From: Aerococcus sanguinicola | GTDB lineage: Bacteria > Bacillota > Bacilli > Lactobacillales > Aerococcaceae | Reading direction: 5' to 3' | Assembly: GCF_008726925.1 (NCBI RefSeq) | Contig: NZ_VYWO01000009.1 | Coordinates: 1 to 35,995, forward strand | DNA: 35,995 nucleotides | Part shown: positions 1 to 7,346 of the stretch, one piece after another | Layout: every line of letters starts with the position of its first letter | Numbering within the stretch: the stretch's first letter is position 1 | Position numbers and translations under genes: made by a program | The notes under the pieces: model-generated | What the model saw: only the letters and a program-made list of their open reading frames with translations | Told to the model about the DNA's origin: nothing | Databases searched by the model: none

Positions 1-8
1 TAAAAAAT

Positions 9-127
9 TGTGCGGTGGTAATGGCAAGAAGGTCACACCTGTTCCCATGCCGAACACAGCAGTTAAGCTTCTTAGCGCCGAATGTAGTTGGGGGTTGCCC
101 CCTGTGAGACTAGGACGCTGCCGTGCA
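9..127 (+). rRNA. rrf: 5S ribosomal RNA
   Basis: A 5S-like molecule of about 119 nt with the conserved stretch CGAACACAGCAGTTAAGC near positions 52-68. The 5' end (TGTGCGG) pairs with the 3' end (CCGTGCA) to close helix I. It is followed directly by tRNA genes, so the window starts in the distal part of an rRNA operon. The exact ends are estimated from helix I. Confidence 0.95.
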
Positions 128-136
128 GTTTATTAT

Positions 137-210
137 TCCGCAATAGCTCAGTTGGTAGTAGCGCTTGACTGTTAATCAAGATGTCGTAGGTTCGAGTCCT
201 ACTTGCGGAG
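137..210 (+). tRNA. tRNA-Asn (GTT)
   Basis: Full cloverleaf of 74 nt. Acceptor stem TCCGCAA pairs with TTGCGGA, the anticodon loop CTGTTAA reads GTT, and the T-loop is GGTTCGAGTCC. The discriminator is G and no CCA is encoded. It sits between 5S rRNA and tRNA-Thr in the rRNA-tRNA operon. Confidence 0.96.
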
Positions 211-227
211 TTTTTGTTTTATAGTTT

Positions 228-300
228 GCTGCAGTAGCTCAGTCGGTAGAGCGTCGCCTTGGTAAGGCGGAGGTCGTGGGTTCAAATCCCATCTGTAGCT
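228..300 (+). tRNA. tRNA-Thr (GGT)
   Basis: Cloverleaf of 73 nt. Acceptor GCTGCAG pairs with CTGTAGC (one G-U pair), the anticodon loop TTGGTAA reads GGT, and the T-loop is GGTTCAAATCC. The discriminator is T and CCA is not encoded. It is the last gene of the rRNA-tRNA operon before a terminator. Confidence 0.95.
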
Positions 301-310
301 TGATTTAATG

Positions 311-336
311 GACCTAGTGAAAGCTAGGTCTTTTTT
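311..336 (+). terminator. rRNA-tRNA operon terminator
   Basis: GACCTAG / CTAGGTC stem with a 6-nt loop followed by six T, starting 11 bases after tRNA-Thr. Confidence 0.9.
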
Positions 337-437
337 ATTCGAATAAATTTATGGCGAGTAAAGCGGTCATGTTCGCAATTTGTTTTTTTATTTGATAGAC
401 TAAGTTAGAATGGATAACTTAATATAAGGAGATTTTT

Positions 438-1793
438 ATGGAAATTATTGGATTTATTGGCGTTTTAGCCGCCATCTGTTTGATTATCCTCTTTTCTGCT
501 AAGGGGCTCAATATATTAATTGGAGCGCCCCTAGCGACAATGGTAGTCTTAATTACGAATCGCATGAATGTTCTGGAGTGGATGTTGAGTCCTGAAACAT
601 CCTATCTTGCTTCAGTGGGTGATTTCTTTGTTAGTATGTTCGCGCTTTTTATTTTGGGAACGATTTTATCCCAGTACATGCAAGATTCTCATGCGACAAC
701 GTCGATTGCTCGGACGGTCCTAAAGATTGTAGGACGCGATAAGCCCTTTAATGCGCTCTTTGCCTTGGCTTTAATTGGGCTCTTGATTTCCTATGGGGGG
801 ATCAATTCAGTAATTGTTTATTTCGCAATTATCCCAATCGCCCACTCGGTCTTTAAGGAATTGGACATTAACTGGCGCTTGATCTGTATTCCTGTTTTCT
901 TAGGGGTGGCTTCGATTACTATGACCATGTTGCCAGGGACCCCTTCACCAACCAATGTTATTCCAGCTGAGGCCCTTGGGACGTCAATGACAGCTGGGAA
1001 ATTACTCGGTTTTGGCGCTTCAATTACAGCCTTTATATACGGGGTAGCCTATATGAAGTATCGTCTGGACAAGAGTTTGGCCAATGGTGAAAGTTTCTAT
1101 TCCTACTTAGAAGATACGGACCAGGACTTGCCAGACCCTGATGAATCTGACCTCGATGAAGAGGAAGTCGATGATGCGGATATTCCTCCCTTCTTCTTGA
1201 GTGTCTTGCCGATGCTGGTCTTAATTGTTATTATTTTCATGTTCAGTGAAGTGACCAATATTGTTGTGATTGCTCTCTTAGTGGCGGTCTTACTCTGTGC
1301 CCTTGTCTTCAGAAAGTACCTGAATACTTCGGATAAGGAACTCTTGAATGAGGGGGCAGCAGATGCGGTAATGCCTACCCTTGCTATGGGGAGTACGGTG
1401 GCCTTCGGGACAGTTTTAATTGAGTCGACAGGCTTTAACTTTATTGTGACCTTCCTAAATAGTGTCTTGGCTAATCCAGTTTTACGCTTAACGATTGTTT
1501 CTATTGCCTTGGGTGCCATTACAGGATCTTCTTCGGGAACGGTGGGGATCTTAGTGAACACCATGGCACCAGAGATTATTGCGGAGGGGGTCGACCCTGT
1601 AGTAGTCCACCGGATTTCAGGGGTCGCTTCTTCGATCTTTGCTCTCTTACCGCATGCTGGGGCCTATATTACCTTCAGCTCATTGACCCACCTGCCTCAG
1701 AAGTCGACCTATCGTGATTCTTTCGCGATTGTCGGAGGCTGCCATTTCGTTGGCTTGCTGACAATGTTAGTGATCACTTTCTTCTTCTATTAA
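438..1793 (+). CDS. GntP-family permease
   Basis: Protein of 451 residues with about a dozen hydrophobic segments spread over the whole length and an acidic cytoplasmic loop (about residues 225-245). The pattern, including the conserved SYGGINSVIVYFA and GSSSGTVGI stretches, fits the GntP/gluconate:H+ symporter family. These proteins import small organic acids such as gluconate or hydroxybutyrate in exchange for the proton gradient. The start is set by AAGGAG at 426-431. It stands alone between two terminators, so there are no neighbours that reveal the substrate. Family placement is fairly sure; the substrate is unknown. Confidence 0.8.
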   Translation: MEIIGFIGVLAAICLIILFSAKGLNILIGAPLATMVVLITNRMNVLEWMLSPETSYLASVGDFFVSMFALFILGTILSQYMQDSHATTSIARTVLKIVGRDKPFNALFALALIGLLISYGGINSVIVYFAIIPIAHSVFKELDINWRLICIPVFLGVASITMTMLPGTPSPTNVIPAEALGTSMTAGKLLGFGASITAFIYGVAYMKYRLDKSLANGESFYSYLEDTDQDLPDPDESDLDEEEVDDADIPPFFLSVLPMLVLIVIIFMFSEVTNIVVIALLVAVLLCALVFRKYLNTSDKELLNEGAADAVMPTLAMGSTVAFGTVLIESTGFNFIVTFLNSVLANPVLRLTIVSIALGAITGSSSGTVGILVNTMAPEIIAEGVDPVVVHRISGVASSIFALLPHAGAYITFSSLTHLPQKSTYRDSFAIVGGCHFVGLLTMLVITFFFY

Positions 1794-1833
1794 AATTTAG
1801 GATGACAGGACTCCTTACTGCCCTGTGAATCAA

Positions 1834-1875
1834 GACCACCCTAGCTTATTATGGATCAGCTAGGGTGGTCTTTTT
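1834..1875 (+). terminator. Terminator after the GntP permease
   Basis: A 13-bp perfect stem (GACCACCCTAGCT / AGCTAGGGTGGTC) with an 11-nt loop and five T. Confidence 0.92.
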
Positions 1876-1893
1876 ATGCTAGGCCTAATAGGT

Positions 1894-1943
1894 ATTGATC
1901 GTTTACAGCGAACAGTGGTGTTCACTTATTGATCGCTTTTAGC
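1894..1943 (+). promoter_or_regulatory. Paired direct repeat upstream of the trans-sulfuration gene
   Basis: ATTGATCGTTTACAGC (1894-1909) and ATTGATCGCTTTTAGC (1928-1943) are near copies 34 bp apart. Between them lies a small inverted repeat GAACA-GTGG-TGTTC (1910-1923). Relative to the predicted start site near 1970 the copies sit at about -76 to -61 and -42 to -27. That is where a LysR-type activator of sulfur amino-acid genes would bind. The sites are seen; the regulator is inferred. Confidence 0.5.
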
Positions 1944-1954
1944 TAGGAATTACA

Positions 1955-1963
1955 TGCTATGAT
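1955..1963 (+). promoter_or_regulatory. Extended -10 promoter
   Basis: TG-C-TATGAT forms an extended -10 element with no good -35, as expected for an activator-dependent promoter. The start site would fall near 1970. That rules out the ATG at 1959 as a start codon, because it lies inside the -10 element. Confidence 0.6.
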
Positions 1964-1997
1964 AAATGATAAATATAGAGAACAGGGGCAGATGATT

Positions 1998-3092
1998 ATG
2001 AGACATATTGAAACGATTTTGGCGCAGTTAGGTAACCACAGCGATCCACGGACGGGAGCGATTAATACGCCCATCTATCTGAGTACGGCTTATGCCCACC
2101 CGCATTTGGGGGAATCCACTGGTTATGACTATGTGCGGACGGCTAATCCAACTCGAGATGTCTTACAGGCAGGGATTGCAGAGCTTGAAGGGGGCCAATA
2201 TGGCTTTGCAACGGCTTCAGGTATGGCAGCTATCCAATTAGTCTTGGAAGGGCTCTTGCAGGCTGGAGACCGCATTGTGACGCTTCAAGACCTCTATGGG
2301 GGGTCTTACCGCTACTTCCACCATATGGAAGAATTAGGGATCTATCAATTTGAATACTGTTTGGACCAGGACGCTTTGGATGAGGCCTTAAAGGAAGAAG
2401 CTGCGATGGTCTTTATTGAGACGCCAACCAATCCTTTGATGGTGGAATTTGATATTGAGCTGATTGCTGAACGCGCTCACGCGGCAGGGGCCCTCCTGGT
2501 GGTGGATAATACCTTCTACACCCCGCTTATCCAGCAACCGCTGAAGCTGGGGGCAGATGTTGTGGTGCACTCTGCCACGAAATACTTAGCAGGGCATAAT
2601 GACGTCTTAGCAGGTCTCGTGGCCTGTTCGCGCGATGACTTGGGCGAAAAGCTAGACTTCCAGTTGAATACGACAGGGGCAACGCTGAGTGTCTTTGATT
2701 CCTGGTTGGTCATCCGGGGTTTGAAGACCTTGGCCCTTCGCTTCAAGCAGCATGAGAAGAATGCCCGTGCCGTTGTGGACTATCTCAAGGAGGAGCCCCT
2801 GGTGACGGCCGTGAATTATCCTGGTCGTGGCGGGATGCTGTCCTTTGCCATTAAGGATACGGCCTTGATCAGTGATTTCCTCCAGGCCCTCAAGATTGTA
2901 ACATTCGCTGAGAGCCTGGGTGGGGTGGAGAGCTTGATCACCTATCCTAAGACCCAGACCCATGCGGATATTCCGGAAGATATCCGGCTCTCCTATGGCC
3001 TGACAGATGAAATTTTACGGATTTCCACGGGGATTGAATCTGATGAGGACTTGGTGGCTGATTTGAAACAGGCTTTTGACGCTGTACGTTAA
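1998..3092 (+). CDS. Trans-sulfuration enzyme (cystathionine synthase/lyase family, PLP)
   Basis: Protein of 364 residues of the Cys/Met metabolism PLP-dependent family. The pyridoxal-phosphate lysine is Lys195 in HSATKYLAGHNDV, and the conserved ETPTNP and YPGRGGM segments are present. Family members make or cleave cystathionine, or make homocysteine from O-acyl-homoserine and sulfide; sequence alone does not separate these. The start at 1998 is chosen because AGGGG lies 9 bases upstream and the predicted transcript begins near 1970. The in-frame ATGs at 1959 and 1992 are less likely. The gene is monocistronic, with a paired repeat upstream and a strong terminator downstream. Confidence 0.88.
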   Translation: MRHIETILAQLGNHSDPRTGAINTPIYLSTAYAHPHLGESTGYDYVRTANPTRDVLQAGIAELEGGQYGFATASGMAAIQLVLEGLLQAGDRIVTLQDLYGGSYRYFHHMEELGIYQFEYCLDQDALDEALKEEAAMVFIETPTNPLMVEFDIELIAERAHAAGALLVVDNTFYTPLIQQPLKLGADVVVHSATKYLAGHNDVLAGLVACSRDDLGEKLDFQLNTTGATLSVFDSWLVIRGLKTLALRFKQHEKNARAVVDYLKEEPLVTAVNYPGRGGMLSFAIKDTALISDFLQALKIVTFAESLGGVESLITYPKTQTHADIPEDIRLSYGLTDEILRISTGIESDEDLVADLKQAFDAVR

Positions 3093-3104
3093 GCCCTATA
3101 GAAG

Positions 3105-3145
3105 AAAAAAGGAAGCCAAAGCGAAAACTTTGGGCTTCCTTTTTT
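3105..3145. terminator. Bidirectional terminator between convergent genes
   Basis: GGAAGCC-AAAG / CTTTGGGCTTCC hairpin with six T on the plus side and six A on the other. It serves the plus-strand trans-sulfuration gene and the minus-strand ABC permease. Confidence 0.88.
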
Positions 3146-3150
3146 GTGCG

Positions 3151-3753
3151 CTAAAGATCTTTTTGCCGGTAGTAGTTGATGGATAAGAAGAGGGAGAGCC
3201 CCCAGAGGCAAGCGCAGACCAGGTAAAAGGCAATGAGCAAGCTGGATTCGGAGAGGGACTGGAGCCAGATGATGACCTGTCTGCCGCCCCCTAATGATTT
3301 CATGAGCCAGGGGCCGATGGTGAAGCTAGCAAACCAGATCACCATAAAAATTAGCAAGGAGACCCGCCTTCCCAAGAAGAGATGGAGGGGGAAGAAGAGG
3401 GCGACTACCAGCAAACTCAAGAAGAAATAGAAGATGACCTGGCTGAAGGGATAAGTAGGGGTTAGGAGGTTGAGGGCATAACCGAAGAGGAGCAGGCTCG
3501 TCGTCGCTGCCATAGCGAAGAGGTAGTGGGCGAGGATGTATTGGCTCCGGCTGAGCGGCAGAGAGTTATAGAAGACCTGGTCCGTCGCATTCTCCGTGGA
3601 TAGGCACATGATCGCGCCGTAGAGGCTGATAAAGGGGAAGAAAGAGCGGGACCGGTCCCCGCTTAGGGTGAAACTGAAGAAAGTAGCGATGACAAGTAAG
3701 ATAAGTAAAAATTTCCAGGATTGGAGCCAATCCTTATAGATCAAGGCTTTCAT
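3151..3753 (-). CDS. ABC-2 type transporter permease
   Basis: Membrane protein of 200 residues with six predicted hydrophobic segments and a short charged C-terminus. It matches the small ABC-2 permeases that pair with YtrB-like ATPases. It begins MKALIYKDWLQSW, a typical start for this group. AAAGGAG lies six bases before the ATG. It overlaps the upstream ATPase gene by 20 bp, so the two are translationally coupled. The complex probably exports a peptide or antimicrobial or senses envelope damage, as GntR-linked Ytr-like systems do. The substrate is unknown. Confidence 0.82.
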   Translation of the reverse strand: MKALIYKDWLQSWKFLLILLVIATFFSFTLSGDRSRSFFPFISLYGAIMCLSTENATDQVFYNSLPLSRSQYILAHYLFAMAATTSLLLFGYALNLLTPTYPFSQVIFYFFLSLLVVALFFPLHLFLGRRVSLLIFMVIWFASFTIGPWLMKSLGGGRQVIIWLQSLSESSLLIAFYLVCACLWGLSLFLSINYYRQKDL

Positions 3754-4618
3754 GAGAATCTCCTTTCACGGTGTGGTACATAATATCCTCTAGGCTGGCT
3801 TCTTCAATCATAACTTGCTGGCCATATAATTCTTTTAGGGCCTGGGCTTCTTGGCTGAGCGCTGTAAAGTGATAGGGGGTCACTTGGACGCCTTCTAGGA
3901 GGCTTTGGCTATCAGGCTCTTGCAAGAGCTCAAGCGGCCCCTTGACGAGCCGGTAACGCTGGCTGATGTCCAAAGCGGAGGCGTTAAAGACGACCTGTCC
4001 CTGGTTGATAAAGACAATATAATCCGCAATTTGTTCAAGTTCCTGGGTATTGTGACTAGAGATCAGAATGGTGGTCTCCCCATCCAACATTTCCTCTTGC
4101 AAAATATTTAGGATCTCCCGGCGGACAACCGGGTCTAGGCCCGAACTTGGCTCATCCAAGATAATTAAATGAGCCTGGTGGGACAGGGCAATGGCTAGGG
4201 CTAGCTTGAACTTCATCCCCGTGGAAAAATCTTTAATCTTCTGGTCGACAGGGAGATCGAATTGGTCACAATAACGCGCAAAAAGGGCTGAGTCCCATTG
4301 ACTGTAAGCCCTTTTGACGATGTTTTCTAAATTTTTGATCTTAAAGTATTCAGGGATTGGGTTCTCTGCATAAACAAAGCCAATCTGGTCCTTAATAGCA
4401 ACCGCATCCTGGTCCATGGACTGGCCGAGAAGCTGGATGCGCCCCTGGTCGGCATGGATGAGTCCCATGATGAGCTTCATGGTGGTGGTTTTCCCTGAAC
4501 CATTGGGGCCAATGAAACCTGTAATATAACCCTTAGGAATAGCTAAATCAAGCTTACCCAGCTGGAAAGATGGATAGGCCTTGGTCACTCCTTCTAAATG
4601 AATAGCTTGGTCGGTCAT
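3734..4618 (-). CDS. ABC transporter ATP-binding protein (YtrB-like)
   Basis: ATPase of 294 residues with one nucleotide-binding domain. Walker A is GPNGSGKTT (near residue 38), the signature is FSTGMKFKLALAIAL, and Walker B is LIILDEPSSGLDP followed by a switch histidine in SSHNTQEL. The signature STGMK is the variant usual in Ytr/Bcr-like ATPases. The start overlaps the stop of the GntR gene by 4 bp, and GAGGAGG lies 10 bases upstream. It energises the permease encoded next. The long C-terminal part after residue 215 is typical of the group. Confidence 0.92.
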   Translation of the reverse strand: MTDQAIHLEGVTKAYPSFQLGKLDLAIPKGYITGFIGPNGSGKTTTMKLIMGLIHADQGRIQLLGQSMDQDAVAIKDQIGFVYAENPIPEYFKIKNLENIVKRAYSQWDSALFARYCDQFDLPVDQKIKDFSTGMKFKLALAIALSHQAHLIILDEPSSGLDPVVRREILNILQEEMLDGETTILISSHNTQELEQIADYIVFINQGQVVFNASALDISQRYRLVKGPLELLQEPDSQSLLEGVQVTPYHFTALSQEAQALKELYGQQVMIEEASLEDIMYHTVKGDSHESLDL

Positions 4619-5001
4619 GATGACGATTCCTCCTCTTCAAAAAGCGACTGCAATATTGGATAAAGGTCCTTGGCGTTGAGGCCTAACTTGCGCGCGCTAC
4701 GGGTCGCTTCCTGCAAGTAATGGTCTAACTTCAAGCGTTCTTGCTCCTGTAAGAAGTCCACATTCAAGCGGGCGACAAAGGTTCCTTTGCCCGGTATGGA
4801 CTGGACGAAACCTGCTTCTTCCAGCTCTTCATAAGCTCGCTTGGTAGTAATAATCGATACTTTGAGGTCGCGGGCAAGCTGCCTTAAGGAGGGCAGTTGC
4901 TGGCCCGGCGCCAGGCTGCCCTTGAGGATTTGCCCTTGGATTTCTTGGACAATCTGCTGATAGATTGGTTGGCCACTGGATGACGACAATAGAATGTGCA
5001 T
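4615..5001 (-). CDS. GntR-family repressor, YtrA subfamily
   Basis: Protein of 128 residues. The N-terminal winged helix-turn-helix of the GntR type (PIYQQIVQEIQGQILKG, then PSLRQLARDLKVS) is followed by only a short C-terminal helical region, as in YtrA. The ATG at 4999-5001 is preferred because GGGAG lies just upstream; the in-frame GTG at 5013 would place that site inside the gene. It is the first gene of the three-gene operon and its own promoter carries a palindrome over the start site, so it probably represses its operon until an envelope-active compound is sensed. Confidence 0.9.
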   Translation of the reverse strand: MHILLSSSSGQPIYQQIVQEIQGQILKGSLAPGQQLPSLRQLARDLKVSIITTKRAYEELEEAGFVQSIPGKGTFVARLNVDFLQEQERLKLDHYLQEATRSARKLGLNAKDLYPILQSLFEEEESSS

Positions 5002-5021
5002 AAAATCTCCCACTTAAAAAC

Positions 5022-5040
5022 GTATATATACGGTATATAC
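5022..5040. promoter_or_regulatory. Operator of the YtrA-like repressor
   Basis: GTATATA and TATATAC form an imperfect 19-bp palindrome with a 5-bp centre. It starts one base downstream of the -10 element and covers the predicted start site, a classic repression position. Binding by the adjacent GntR protein is inference. Confidence 0.65.
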
Positions 5041-5069
5041 AGTATAGTTGAATAGATTAGAGAAGTCAA
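5041..5069 (-). promoter_or_regulatory. Promoter of the GntR-ABC operon
   Basis: Read on the minus strand: TTGACT, 17-bp spacer, TATACT. The expected start site is near 5034, inside the palindrome. Confidence 0.85.
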
Positions 5070-5071
5070 CT

Positions 5072-5107
5072 GAAAAGCCAGCAGAAACTTTGCCTGTTCT
5101 GCTGGCT
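5072..5107 (-). terminator. Terminator of the SPFH-RHH operon
   Basis: AGCCAGCAGAA / TTCTGCTGGCT, an 11-bp perfect stem with a 10-nt loop. Four T follow on the minus strand, and the plus side also has a T-run. It lies 45 bp after the RHH gene and just before the promoter of the next operon. Confidence 0.85.
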
Positions 5108-5152
5108 TTTTGCATATGTTGATAGGATTTGTAAGGATCAAAGGCATATTGC

Positions 5153-5350
5153 CTAGTCCAATTCAGGTTCAAAGTGGTCGTCTTGGCTCTCGGACACGTA
5201 CTTGCCATTCTTCTTGTGCTGTTTGACGCAGGCGGTGAGAAGATATTCGATCTGGCCATTGATCGAGCGGAAATCATCTTCTGCCCAGGCTGCGAGCTCT
5301 TGGTAGAGCTTGTCGGAAATCCGGAGGGGGACTTGTTTCTTCTTCGCCAA
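5153..5350 (-). CDS. Ribbon-helix-helix (Arc-like) DNA-binding protein
   Basis: Small protein of 65 residues. The N-terminus VPLRISDKLYQELAAWAED followed by RSINGQIEYLLTACV matches the beta-strand and two helices of the Arc/MetJ ribbon-helix-helix fold. The tail is acidic. The start codon is TTG, two bases after the stop of the SPFH gene, with GGGAG about 13 bases upstream, so it is co-transcribed with that gene. It probably represses the operon through the tandem TGATATCA sites upstream of the SPFH gene. The fold is well supported; the target is inferred. Confidence 0.75.
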   Translation of the reverse strand: MAKKKQVPLRISDKLYQELAAWAEDDFRSINGQIEYLLTACVKQHKKNGKYVSESQDDHFEPELD

Positions 5351-5352
5351 GT

Positions 5353-6423
5353 CTAATAGAGGCTCCCGGAATTGACAATGGGTGAGACGTCGTTATTTCC
5401 GCATAAGACGACGAGAAGGTTGGAGACCATGGCGGCCTTGCGTTCTTCATCGAGTTCGACGACAGACTCTTCTTCTAGCTTGGCCAGGGCCATATCGACC
5501 ATGCCGACTGCACCGTCCACAATCATAGCCCGGGCATCAATCAGGGCAGAAGCTTGTTGGCGCTGGAGCATGGCAGCTGCGATTTCTGGGGCGTAGGAGA
5601 GGTGGGTGATCCGGGCTTCGAGGATTTCTAAGCCAGCAAATTCTACCCGTTCTTGGATCTCATTCTTAATCCGTTGGGCAACAATCTCCGAAGACCCGCG
5701 CAAAGAGCCATCGTCAGGTTCTCCGTCCCCACTGGTGTCGATAGGAACACGCGGGTTAACGTCGTAGGGGTACTGGCGGATGATATTGCGCAGGGCGGTA
5801 TCTGTTTGCAGGGAGAGGTATTCCTTGAAGTTATCGACATTGAAGACCGCCTTGGCGGTGTCGTTGACCTTCCAGATGACAGCTACCCCAATCTCAACCG
5901 GATTGCCCAGGTAATCATTAATCTTTTGCTTGGAATTATTGAGGGTCATGACCTTCATCGAGATCTTCTTATCTTGGCGGTTGAGGTTAAAGCTAATGGC
6001 TTCCTTATCTTGACTCGTCCCGCTTGCTTGCTCACTGACATCCCCACTCTGGCCTAGTTTGGTCTGGGCTGCGGGGTTAAAGGCCTGGGCGAAGGGGTTG
6101 ACATAGTAGAAACCCGCGCCTTTGAGCGTCCCGTAGTAATGGCCAAAAAGGGTCAGAGCCAGGGCTTCCTGGGGTTTGAGGACCTTGAGGCCAAAGAGTA
6201 AGATCCAGGCAAATGCAATATAGATGGCGGCTAGGGCAATCACAAAGCTCACATGATGGTTGACGCCCCAAATAAAGGCGAGGACAGCGATGACTAAGAA
6301 GACAAAATAAGCGGTCAAGACAAGCATGCCCTTCTGCTTGCCGACGAGCACCTTCTCTTCAATCTTATCGCTGTGGTCCAACTGCTGGCCGAGTTGGTCA
6401 ATTTGGTTCTGGTTCTTCTTCAT
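5353..6423 (-). CDS. SPFH/Band 7 domain membrane protein
   Basis: Protein of 356 residues. A short polar N-terminus is followed by two hydrophobic segments (about residues 32-82), then an SPFH/Band 7 domain (the VMTLNNSKQKINDYLGNPVEIG and VEFAGLEILEARITHL region). An Ala/Glu-rich coiled segment with LQRQQASALIDARAMIVDG closes the protein. SPFH proteins form membrane-bound oligomers that organise lipid microdomains or hold proteases. GGAGG lies upstream of the ATG. The operon partner is an RHH regulator. Confidence in the family is high; the role is unknown. Confidence 0.88.
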   Translation of the reverse strand: MKKNQNQIDQLGQQLDHSDKIEEKVLVGKQKGMLVLTAYFVFLVIAVLAFIWGVNHHVSFVIALAAIYIAFAWILLFGLKVLKPQEALALTLFGHYYGTLKGAGFYYVNPFAQAFNPAAQTKLGQSGDVSEQASGTSQDKEAISFNLNRQDKKISMKVMTLNNSKQKINDYLGNPVEIGVAVIWKVNDTAKAVFNVDNFKEYLSLQTDTALRNIIRQYPYDVNPRVPIDTSGDGEPDDGSLRGSSEIVAQRIKNEIQERVEFAGLEILEARITHLSYAPEIAAAMLQRQQASALIDARAMIVDGAVGMVDMALAKLEEESVVELDEERKAAMVSNLLVVLCGNNDVSPIVNSGSLY

Positions 6424-6445
6424 TGATAAGTCCTCCGTTTCTTTA

Positions 6446-6464
6446 TGATATCATTATGATATCA
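6446..6464. promoter_or_regulatory. Tandem 8-bp palindromes (candidate RHH operator)
   Basis: Two perfect TGATATCA palindromes at 6446-6453 and 6457-6464, start to start 11 bp, about one helical turn. They overlap and follow the -10 element. Tandem short palindromes are how MetJ/Arc-type ribbon-helix-helix proteins bind, and one is encoded in this operon. Confidence 0.65.
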
Positions 6465-6484
6465 CTTTAATTTAGAGAAAACAA
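6456..6484 (-). promoter_or_regulatory. Promoter of the SPFH-RHH operon
   Basis: Minus strand: TTGTTT, 17-bp spacer, TATCAT. The -10 element is shared with the tandem TGATATCA sites. Confidence 0.65.
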
Positions 6485-6500
6485 GTAAAGCCCTAGAAAA

Positions 6501-6530
6501 GAAAAACTCCAGCTGGGAAGGGAGCTGGAG
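6501..6530 (-). terminator. Terminator after the 102-residue protein gene
   Basis: CTCCAGCT / AGCTGGAG stem with an 8-nt loop, followed by five T on the minus strand, 8 bp past the stop codon. Confidence 0.88.
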
Positions 6531-6537
6531 AATCTTC

Positions 6538-6846
6538 TTATGCTTGGTGGTAACGGATGGCGGCTAGCTTGAAGGCTTCATAGCTGTCGTAGGGGCTGTG
6601 ACTAGCAATGACAGGGTCTAGCTGGTCGCTGGGTAAGGCTTCCATAGCTTCCAGGCTGTCCACTCCGACTTGAGCCAGGAGGTCGCCCTTGGAAACCAAA
6701 CTGGAATGCCCTTGGAGAAAGTCATTGCTGAAGAGCTGGGCCAGGTCAGACTTGGCCGCTTGGGGCTTAGCTTTGCCCTTCTTTTGAGCCAGGTCAAAGC
6801 GGTCGCCGAAGCCTTTGATTTGTGTAATATCGAATTTAAATCCCAT
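6538..6846 (-). CDS. Uncharacterised 102-residue protein
   Basis: I do not recognise this protein. It is soluble, has no signal peptide or membrane segment, and its first half is rich in Lys and Gln. The second half (SLEAMEALPSDQLDPVIASHSPYDSYEAFKLAAI) looks helical. Its reality is supported by AAAGGAGG eight bases before the ATG and a strong terminator right after the stop. It is monocistronic between the SPFH operon and an oppositely oriented acetyltransferase gene, which gives no functional clue. Confidence 0.75.
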   Translation of the reverse strand: MGFKFDITQIKGFGDRFDLAQKKGKAKPQAAKSDLAQLFSNDFLQGHSSLVSKGDLLAQVGVDSLEAMEALPSDQLDPVIASHSPYDSYEAFKLAAIRYHQA

Positions 6847-6966
6847 TTGATTGCCTCCTTTATTCTAGTATAAGCTCTCCCAAGGCAAAAGCAAAGGGGG
6901 CAAAGCTCTGACGAGGCAATTGGGCTAAAAGATGTTAGAATAGGACCTAGAAAGGAGCGATGTCGA

Positions 6967-7260
6967 ATGGCTAATGAAATTGTCAAAGAAAACAACGCTT
7001 ATGTAATTCGTTCAGAAGAAGGCGAAAAAATTGCTGAGATTACGTATTCCCCAGCTTCTGAGGACTTTGTGATTGCTGACCACACCTTCGTGGATGAGAG
7101 CTTGCGCGGGCAAGGGATTGCAGGTAAGCTGCTGGACCACTTGGTAGCTGAGATGTCCAAGGAAGGCAAGCAAATTAAGGCCCTCTGCCCCTATGTGGTC
7201 CGTAAGTTCCAAGAAAATCCTGAAAAATACGATGCCATTAACTTTGATAAGAAAGATTAA
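6967..7260 (+). CDS. GNAT-type N-acetyltransferase, short YjdJ-like form
   Basis: Protein of 97 residues with a minimal GNAT fold. The acetyl-CoA loop is SLRGQGIAGKLLDHLV and the C-terminal motif is KALCPYVVRKFQENPEKYD. This matches the short, single-domain predicted acetyltransferases of the YjdJ/COG2388 group, whose substrates are mostly unknown. AAAGGAG lies 9 bases upstream of the ATG. It is followed by a separate promoter, so it seems to be transcribed alone. Confidence 0.85.
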   Translation: MANEIVKENNAYVIRSEEGEKIAEITYSPASEDFVIADHTFVDESLRGQGIAGKLLDHLVAEMSKEGKQIKALCPYVVRKFQENPEKYDAINFDKKD

Positions 7261-7271
7261 TCCGGCAGTAT

Positions 7272-7285
7272 AGAAAGCGCTTGCA
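7272..7285. promoter_or_regulatory. Candidate CcpA (cre) site
   Basis: AGAAAGCGCTTGCA is close to the catabolite-responsive element consensus (TGAAAGCGCTTTCA in its strong form), with two mismatches. It overlaps the -35 of the universal stress gene, so CcpA binding there would repress. Site match is seen; control is inferred. Confidence 0.5.
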
Positions 7286-7308
7286 TTTAACCGCTTTTGG
7301 GCTATAAT
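7281..7308 (+). promoter_or_regulatory. Promoter of the universal stress gene
   Basis: TTGCAT, 16-bp spacer, perfect TATAAT. The predicted start site is near 7315. Confidence 0.75.
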
Positions 7309-7346
7309 AAATTTAGTAGAAAAATAAATAGCTCATGGAGGGGATT

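Noticed and set aside
1876..1997. T-box or S-box riboswitch before the trans-sulfuration gene
   Set aside because: There is no T-box sequence (AGGGTGGNACCGCG) or SAM riboswitch core, and the predicted leader is under 30 nt.
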